From Durusdinium trenchii (taxonomy: Eukaryota > Sar > Dinophyceae > Suessiales > Symbiodiniaceae), in assembly GCA_963970005.1 (NCBI GenBank), contig CAXAMN010029016.1, positions 112,937 to 176,936 on the forward strand: a DNA stretch of 64,000 nt. Reading direction: 5' to 3'. This document shows, in pieces, positions 57,893-64,000 of the stretch. The notes beneath the pieces are model-generated. The model had not been told where the DNA came from. It ran no database searches and worked only from the letters and a program-made list of their open reading frames with translations. The position numbers and the translations under genes are program-made. How positions within the stretch are numbered: position 1 is the first letter of the stretch; each line of letters begins with the position of its first letter.

Positions 57893-58060
57893 AGTGTAAG
57901 TATGCAAGTGATGGGTATGCAAGCATGCAGTGTAAGTATGCAAGTGATGGGTATGCAAGCACGCAGTGTAAGTATGCAAGTGATGGGTATGCAAGCACGC
58001 AGTGCAAGTATGCAAGTGATGGGTATGCAAGCATGCAATGAGTATGCAAGCATGCAATGA
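57893..58060. repeat. 36-bp minisatellite, about four copies
   Basis: The unit GTAAGTATGCAAGTGATGGG plus TATGCAAGCATGCAGT is tandemly repeated, then decays into shorter GAGTATGCAAGCATGCAAT units. The period is a multiple of three, so a minus frame stays open with a 12-residue repeat (AYPSLAYLHCVL). I regard that as a by-product. Confidence 0.9.
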
Positions 58061-58078
58061 GTAGGCAAGTGTGAGTAT

Positions 58079-58138
58079 GGAAAACTAGCACGGGAGATGT
58101 CCTAATGAGGAAAACTAGCACGGGAGATGTCCTAATGA
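58079..58138. repeat. Two-copy direct repeat
   Basis: GAAAACTAGCACGGGAGATG plus TCCTAATGA is duplicated in tandem. Confidence 0.85.
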
Positions 58139-58204
58139 AAAAACATTTCCCCACTTTATAAATTCTCTCTTAAAGGCGGAGGGTCGGACGAACAGCGTCA
58201 ACCG

Positions 58205-58690
58205 AAAGTGCAACCCTCTGCGGAGATCGTGCGTGTCGAGTGCGCGAAATGCAGGCGAGAGTGCGATTTGTCCGGTCCGCGCGCAACCCTCTGCGGAGAT
58301 CGTGCGTGTCGAGTGCGCGAAATGCAGGTGAGAGCGCGATTCGTCCGGTGTGCGCGCGACCCTCTGCGGAGATCGTGCGTGTCGAGTGCGCGAAATGCAG
58401 GCGAGAGCGCCGCGCGCCGGGTGCCCGCGCAACCCTCTGCGGAGATCGTGCGTGTCGAGTGCGCGAAATGCAGGTGAGAGCGCAATTCGTCCGGTGTGCG
58501 CGCGACCCTTTGCGGAGATCGTGCGTGTCGAGTGCGCGAAATGCAGGCGAGAGCGCGATTCGTGAAATTACCGCGTGTCGAGTGCGCGAAATGCAGGCGA
58601 GAGCGCGATTGGTGCAATTACCGCGCAACCCTCTGCGGAGATCGTGCGTGCCGAGTGCGCGAAATGCAGGCGAGAGCGCGATTCGTTTAG
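58205..58690. repeat. 73-bp minisatellite, six to seven copies
   Basis: The unit contains GCAACCCTCTGCGGAGATCG, TGCGTGTCGAGTGCGCGAAA and TGCAGGCGAGAGCGCGATTC. One copy lacks the CCCTCTGCGG part near 58570. The DNA is strongly GC-rich and both strands are open; I do not call a gene. Confidence 0.9.
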
Positions 58691-58699
58691 CAGCGGAGC

Positions 58700-59665
58700 A
58701 AGCCGTGGAGGTGGAAGCTGAGAACTGGGGACTTTGTAGTACAACTTTAGTACGCGGAGTAGCTGGGGAGCTGGAAGCTGAGAACTGGCGACGTGGTAGG
58801 ACAACTGTAGTACGCGGAGTAGCTGGGGAGTGGGAAGATGAGAACTGGCGAGTGGGTAGTACAACTGGAGTACGCGGAGTAGCTGGGGAGTGGGAAGAGA
58901 ACTGGTGAGTGGGTAGTACAAGAGTACACGTTGAATACGCGGAGTATCTGTGGAGCTGGAAGCTGAGAACTGGCGACTGTGTAGTATAACTTTAGTACGC
59001 GGAGTAGCTGGGGAGCTGGAAGATGAGAACTGGCGACTTGGTAGTACAACTTTAGTACGCAGAGTAGCTGGGGAGTGGGAAAATGAGAACTGGTGAGTGG
59101 GTAGTACAAGTTGAATACGCGGAGTATCTGTGGAGCTGGAAGATGAGCACTGGCGACTTTGTAGTACAACTGTAGTACGCGGAGTAGCTGCGGAGCTGGA
59201 AGCTGAGAACTGGTGACTTTGTAGTGCAACTTTAGTACGCGGAGCAATCTGTGGAGCTGGAAGCTGAGAACTGGCGACTGTGTAGTACAACTTTAGTACG
59301 CGGAGTAGCTGTGGAGCTGGAAGCTGAGAACTGGCGAGTTTCTAGTACAACTTGAGTACGCGGAGCAATCTGTGGAGCTGGAAGCTGAGAACTGGCGATT
59401 GCGTAGTATAACTTTAGTACGCGGAGATGCTGGGGAGCTGGAAGATGAGAACTGGCGACTTGGTAGTACAACTTTAGTACGCAGAGTAGCTGGGGAGTGG
59501 GAAAATGAGAACTGGTGAGTGGGTAGAACAAGTGGAATACGCGGAGTATCTGTGGAGCTGGAAGATGGGCGCTGGCGACTTTGTAGTACAACTGTAGTAC
59601 GCGGAGTAGCTGGGGAGCTGGAAGATGAGAACTGGCGACTTGGTAGTACAACTTTGGTACGCGAC
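58700..59665. repeat. 60-bp minisatellite, about 16 copies
   Basis: The unit is roughly GTAGTACAACTTTAGTACGC, GGAGTAGCTGGGGAGCTGGA, AGCTGAGAACTGGCGACTTG. Because 60 is a multiple of three, minus frames of up to 240 codons read as a 20-residue repeat such as LYYKVASSQLPAPQLLRVLQ. Variants exist (GAGCAATCTGTGGAG, GAGTATCTGTGGAG). Confidence 0.9.
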
Positions 59666-59729
59666 GATGAGCTGGGCTGTCACCGCGTGGCCGCCGGTGG
59701 GGGGTTTGGGAGGCCTGCGCGCTAATTCG

Positions 59730-59930
59730 TTCAGTATATGTACAGAGAAGACCTTCACCAGCAGCAGACATGGACATACACACACAGACAGGGACTCACA
59801 CACACACACATCACACACAGAGACCCACGCACTGCCTCAACTTACTCGGACACACACAAGGACAGGGACTCATATACACACGGACATAGATACACACACA
59901 GAGACCCACACACTACCTCAACTCACTCGA
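59730..59930. repeat. CA/GACA-rich simple sequence
   Basis: Irregular ACACACAC and AGAGACCCAC tracts with two related long words (CACACAGAGACCCACNCACT near 59812 and 59895). Confidence 0.7.
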
Positions 59931-59977
59931 CTTAACACTTCACACTGCACACCTAACAGATAACTCGCACTCAGACT

Positions 59978-60083
59978 TCCTACGTGATGAAACTACTAGG
60001 AGGAAGGACGCTACCAGGGGCTCCTGGCCTTACTACTAGTAACAAGAAGGAAAGGGCCCGAAAGCATTTTTCATCACGTAGGA
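59978..60083. mobile_element. Short element with 15-bp terminal inverted repeats
   Basis: TCCTACGTGATGAAA at 59978-59992 is the exact reverse complement of 60069-60083. Inside are CTACTAGGAGGAAGGACGCT, CCAGGGGCTCCTGGCC and ACTACTAGTAACAAG, words of the CTACTAGTAG family. Confidence 0.75.
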
Positions 60084-60299
60084 CATCGAAATCGCCGAAT
60101 CAACTCCACTCGGTGCGAATACGTGTCATGGAGTCTGTGTTCGGCGCGGTCGGGGTGAATCCGTTGCCCAAAGACTTGGGTCAGAATCGGTTGATGAATC
60201 CTGGATCCAGGAGACCCCCGTTTGACCCCCTGGAAGGACAATAGACCACGACCCATTGGTGGAGGGTTTCCATGAATAACACAACTACACACCTATGTC

Positions 60300-60441
60300 G
60301 ATTACCTAGATCCTGGCAGGACGCTACTAGGTGCTCGTGCCCTTAAGCTACTAGCAGGAAACCTACGTAACACTTCACACCGCACACTTAACAGATAACT
60401 CGCACTCTGACTTCCTACGTGATGAAAAATGCTTTCGGGCC
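60300..60441. repeat. Partial duplicate of the 59934-60083 unit
   Basis: AACACTTCACACCGCACAC through CTACGTGATGAAA repeats 59934-59992 with few changes. The following AAATGCTTTCGGGCC is the reverse complement of sequence at 60054-60068. Confidence 0.75.
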
Positions 60442-61391
60442 ACTCGTCATCTAGTTCTCAAAGCCGAACCCTCAGCTGTGTCGGCCCATCAGTGCCGAAC
60501 CCACGCCGCCACGCCGGTCAGTGCCTTGGGATCAACGGCCGGTCCAGGAAGTGCACGTAGCCGTTCCAGCAGCGGATGTTGACCTTTCAGCAAACACCAT
60601 CACAGCGATGGCTGGAGTTGAATGATGTTGAAGCGGACGCAAGACGAACAATCCCGAGATGTGTGGAGAGTGTTAAGTTAAGTAAATGTGTTTAAACAAA
60701 ATCATGGCGCGGTGTTGAAACACACCTGAAAACCATGCATTGGGATTCCCTGTTCAGGATTTCTCAAATGCTTTTAGTGGGGCTTTGAGGATACTGTGTA
60801 TACCTTGAACGAAGCCAACATCTCGCGAAGCCACGGATAAATCAAACATTCACACACATCTCCATTCCACTGTTTGGATCCTTGCGTATTGACGGACCAA
60901 TTCAAAAAATAGAAAAATTGGGTGAATCCCCAGTGGCCCCGTGTCTGTCTGGATCTAATGCATCGATTCCTGGACCCGAACGTTGTCTTCACGGAAAAAA
61001 CACGCTTCTATAGGTGAGACGGGTTGTGAGATGCGGTTCTCTTAAGAAACTGCTTGTGCGCAGTGTTCCCTTGCCAAAGCAGGAGCCGACCAGCGCCGAA
61101 CGCACGCCACGGCCCGCCACGGCCTAATTAAGCCCCTCAGCCACGGTTGCAAGTGAGCCACCGAATCCTAAAACCCTGGTGCGTAAACCCTTCTGAACCC
61201 TTCTAAAGCCATTCTAAAGCCATCTAAACTTTAAACCATTCTAAAACCAAAACAATCCATGGTCCTTTCTGAAGAAACTTCATGGTCCTTTTCTCGCATC
61301 GATCCGTCCTTCACTTCTTCGTCAGTCACCCATCGCCCCCCCCTCGTCGTCCCACCCCCGTCCCGGCCCAGCTGCCACGCCCTGCCCCCAC

Positions 61392-61421
61392 CTTGGTGAG
61401 CCTGGCGCCTGCCACATAGAC
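61392..61421 (-). CDS. Possible short exon, function unknown
   Basis: Encodes VYVAGARLTK between a CGCCAG acceptor and an AAG-GT donor, phase 0 to 0, in a GC-rich patch. It may belong with the exon at 62044-62330. Ten codons cannot identify a family. Confidence 0.25.
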
Positions 61422-62043
61422 CTGGCGAGAAAGACGCGACGACGGTCGGACGAGCGGAGCTTGCACCAAGCGGGGAGGAGGAGCGGAGGAGGACTGGAGG
61501 AGGTCTTTTTGGTGGTCGGAGAGTGTTTCAATGTCTTTTATATATGAGTTCTAAAGATCAAGCGGACATTGTGGAAGCAGAAGAACATGGAAGAACAGTG
61601 GAGTGAATGAATCCTAGCGTTGATGGAAGAACAGGACCTGTAACAGGGAGCAGCACGGCAAGAATCGGCAAAATCCCATACATTTCAACCATAGCACCCC
61701 CAAAAGACTTGCACGGACCATGGCCGTCGTAACTTCTTGAAGAGTTCAAGGCATAACATAGACGGTGAGACCTGCACTGTTTCGAAGTGTGGAGACCGTG
61801 AGACATGATGGGCTAAAGATTAATATGCACACTGGCATTTACAGCACTAGTACGGGTAGTTTTATAGGGAAACACCCCACATATGGCCTGCGGTCTATAT
61901 TCCTCCTTACAGGCTTTCAGGGGTCTCCCTGTTCCAATACACGCATGCCACTTCCAAAAATTTGTTTAGAGGTTGGGGACCCCTTGGAAAGACGAAAAGC
62001 ATCCTTTGCAGGGATCTGTGTTGGTGCACTGCAATCCAAACAC

Positions 62044-62330
62044 CTGGGCTCCTCCGCTAGTGGCTTCTTGAAATGAAAGCCACAAAGCCTCTCCGTATCC
62101 CTCCTTCTCCTTCTCAGGCCCATCTTCCTCCATCGCACCCACCGAAAGGATGACTTTCTGGGGCACTCCATGGATCTCCATGCTGGTCTCCTCACGTTCC
62201 TCACGTTCTTCCCAGACGAGTTCCCAGGAACCCAGGGCGATCTCCAGGCTGCCGCCCCCGCCTGGCGATCGTGGCTCTTCAGGCTGCCAGTGGTGGAGAC
62301 TGTCAAGGGCTGATCTGCCATGGACTTCAC
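62044..62330 (-). CDS. Probable coding exon of an unrecognised minus-strand gene
   Basis: A 287-nt frame bounded by a GCTAG acceptor and a CAG-GT donor, 95 codons plus two bases. It contains WELVWEEREEREETSMEIHG and VILSVGAMEEDGPEKEKEGY. It is glutamate-rich and has the size, phase and AG|G start of a local exon. I recognise no family. It lies upstream of the helicase in the same orientation. Confidence 0.4.
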
Positions 62331-63324
62331 CTAGCCAAGACGTCCAGCGTTTCTCAACCCACCCAGCCGTTGGAGATCCGGTTCCGTGTTCGGAACCCAT
62401 GGAGGATCCATGGAATCCGTGGACGATCTGGGACACACGACCTTTCAAGGTCTCTTAGGTGCTGAAACGCAATGTTCGATGTCACATCGATACATTAGAC
62501 GGTTCGGTTCGTATTAAAGAAAGAATTGCCAAACAATGGAATGTCATGGAAGCGCATTAAGACGAGTCTGAAAAAGACAGCCAGTTCCTCCTCTTTCCAA
62601 CATCCATCAAAATCCTAAACCCCTTTTTTCAAGCAATCAAGGAACAAGAAGCTACGCACGGTGGAGGTCATCGCTGCTTGGAGGCCATCGCTACGTCCGT
62701 AACAAGAAACGAATTACTAGTAGCAAGGGAAGTCCCGAGCCGAAACAAACCATCGATCCTCGATCCAATCCACCTGCGTTTCGGACACCAAGTCGGCAAT
62801 GCCGTACCGGCCGCGGACCTCGGGGAGAAACTGGATGCGTGCTAGGAACCTCCTGCTCCTAGCCTGGAGCACAGGCGATTTCACCGTCCAAGCCAATTCC
62901 TTCCAGGCACCCTGAACAAAGGAAAACACAAGTCAAGTGGTCACCTCAAGTCGTGAAAGAAGAACCTGAATTGACCTTTTGGAGCAGTTTGGAACCTTTT
63001 CACATGCCTGCCATTATGGTAAAACCGTTTCGAAATCAACACATGTCTCAAAAGTTGCAGGGGCTCTCATGGTTCCAAGATAACACCTCTGGCTGGTACT
63101 ACTGTTACTTGCAGGTCAGCCAGTTTGACAAAAGGACTACACCCGGGAGGAGACCCACATGGAACCTCAAAATGGACCTTTGGACGACTATTTTCCTCTA
63201 CCACCCAAGTCTCACGTGTCCGATGCTATTTTAGTCTCTCTTGTTTTCACTCTCAAATCTCTCAGAAACGAGACCCTCCATCTGGCCATGAAAACCCTCA
63301 CGCCCTGAGGCTAAGCTGTTTGTA

Positions 63325-63845
63325 CTATGTGATGTCTTCTGCTTCATCTTGTTGGGCCTTCTCCAGAGCATGTTTCCGGACCCCCGCAGGGCGCTTTTTT
63401 CTCCGACACCCTCGCGGAGTCTTCAGCTTCCAATCTTCACGCCTGGCATCGTTTCTCGTCGCTCCCTGAAGAGGGGCTGAGTCCTTCCCACTCCACTCGC
63501 TGACGGTTGTTTGCCCAAGAACACTCCACTCAACCAACCAGCACGTGAGACGTAGCTCAGCATGACGATCCAACATGTCTTCGGAACTCGTCCGGAACCC
63601 GTCCCACCTCGTTCCTCCGCGCATCCGCGCTTCGTCTGGACGCCGCGCTGCGCGCTTAGACCTCTGCACAGCCTGATGGCGTTGAGCAGGTAGGCGCACG
63701 GGTTCAAGTGGTGTGGAAAGAACATGCAAGCTGAACAGACCCAATTTGTTGCGGACAATCCTTTTGATTCTTTTGGGGGGGCCATCCCCCACTTTCCTGC
63801 TAGAGTTGGATGGATTGGCCTGTTGAGGGATCCAGGTTTGTTCAA
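63325..63845 (-). other. GC-rich stretch with overlapping long minus-strand frames, unassigned
   Basis: Two overlapping minus-strand frames of 155 and 140 codons are open. One contains SSEDMLDRHAELRLTCWL, the other VPKTCWIVMLSYVSRAGW. I cannot tell which, if either, is translated, and recognise no domain. It could be an exon or part of a dispersed repeat. Confidence 0.2.
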
Positions 63846-63856
63846 TGCCTGATCAC

Positions 63857-63860
63857 CTAC

Positions 63861-63891
<31 letters not shown>

Positions 63892-64000
63892 CTCTCTGTG
63901 TCTGTGTCTGTGTCTCTGTCTGTGTCTCTGTCTGTGTCTGTGTCTGTCTGTGTCTGTCTGCGTCTGTCTGTGTCTGTCTGCGTCTGTCTGTGTCTGTCTG
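63857..64000. repeat. TCTG/TGTC simple-sequence array at the window edge
   Basis: CTCTCTCTCTGTCTCTC grades into TGTGTCTGTCTG repeats and runs off the end of the window, so its true length is unknown. Confidence 0.95.

Noticed and set aside
57893..59665. Regular repeats as a possible CRISPR array
   Set aside because: The units are contiguous with no unique spacers and lie in eukaryotic DNA; they are minisatellites.

Overview
The window looks like nuclear DNA of a photosynthetic dinoflagellate, most likely Symbiodiniaceae-like. The basis is: very small exons separated by introns whose donors are mostly GC rather than GT, with AG acceptors nearly always followed by G; a pentatricopeptide (PPR) protein built from the ISACEKGGQWQQAL-type repeat; a nuclear fabZ gene whose first exon reads as a signal peptide plus transit peptide; and abundant minisatellites and short palindromic elements. 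No species is asserted. All exons were found by hand, by matching peptide motifs to remembered protein families and joining them in frame, so each boundary is a prediction.

Every recognisable gene lies on the minus strand. The backbone is one huge gene for the spliceosomal DEAH-box helicase Prp2 (DHX16 type). It runs from at least 55430 down to about 10983 in 55 recognised exons averaging about 47 nt. Exons 15 to 55 (45465 to 10983) join into one uninterrupted frame of 619 codons carrying all helicase motifs, the winged-helix/ratchet region and the OB-fold. The start codon and one or two small exons were not found.

Two other minus-strand genes sit inside introns of this helicase gene. A plastid-type (3R)-hydroxyacyl-ACP dehydratase gene (fabZ, seven exons, about 28004-34241) lies in the 8.7 kb intron between helicase exons 36 and 37. 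A PPR gene (17478-18591), interrupted by a 10-N assembly gap, lies in the 3.0 kb intron between exons 48 and 49. The helicase acts in pre-mRNA splicing, FabZ in plastid fatty-acid synthesis, and the PPR protein probably in organelle RNA metabolism. No functional link is visible. The arrangement, same-strand genes nested in introns of a spliceosome helicase that itself depends on GC-AG splicing, is the main observation.

Region by region: 1-9.4 kb is largely non-coding, with a decayed peptide-like block at 4.7-6.4 kb, a perfect hairpin at 2989-3043 and two palindromic elements. 9.4-19 kb holds the 3' part of the helicase with the PPR gene inside it. 19-26 kb holds helicase exons 37-47. 28-34.2 kb is fabZ. 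34.4-55.4 kb holds the remaining helicase exons. 57.7-60.5 kb is a block of minisatellites and inverted-repeat elements. 61.4-62.3 kb has exon-like minus-strand sequence of unknown identity, and the window ends in a TCTG-type simple repeat.
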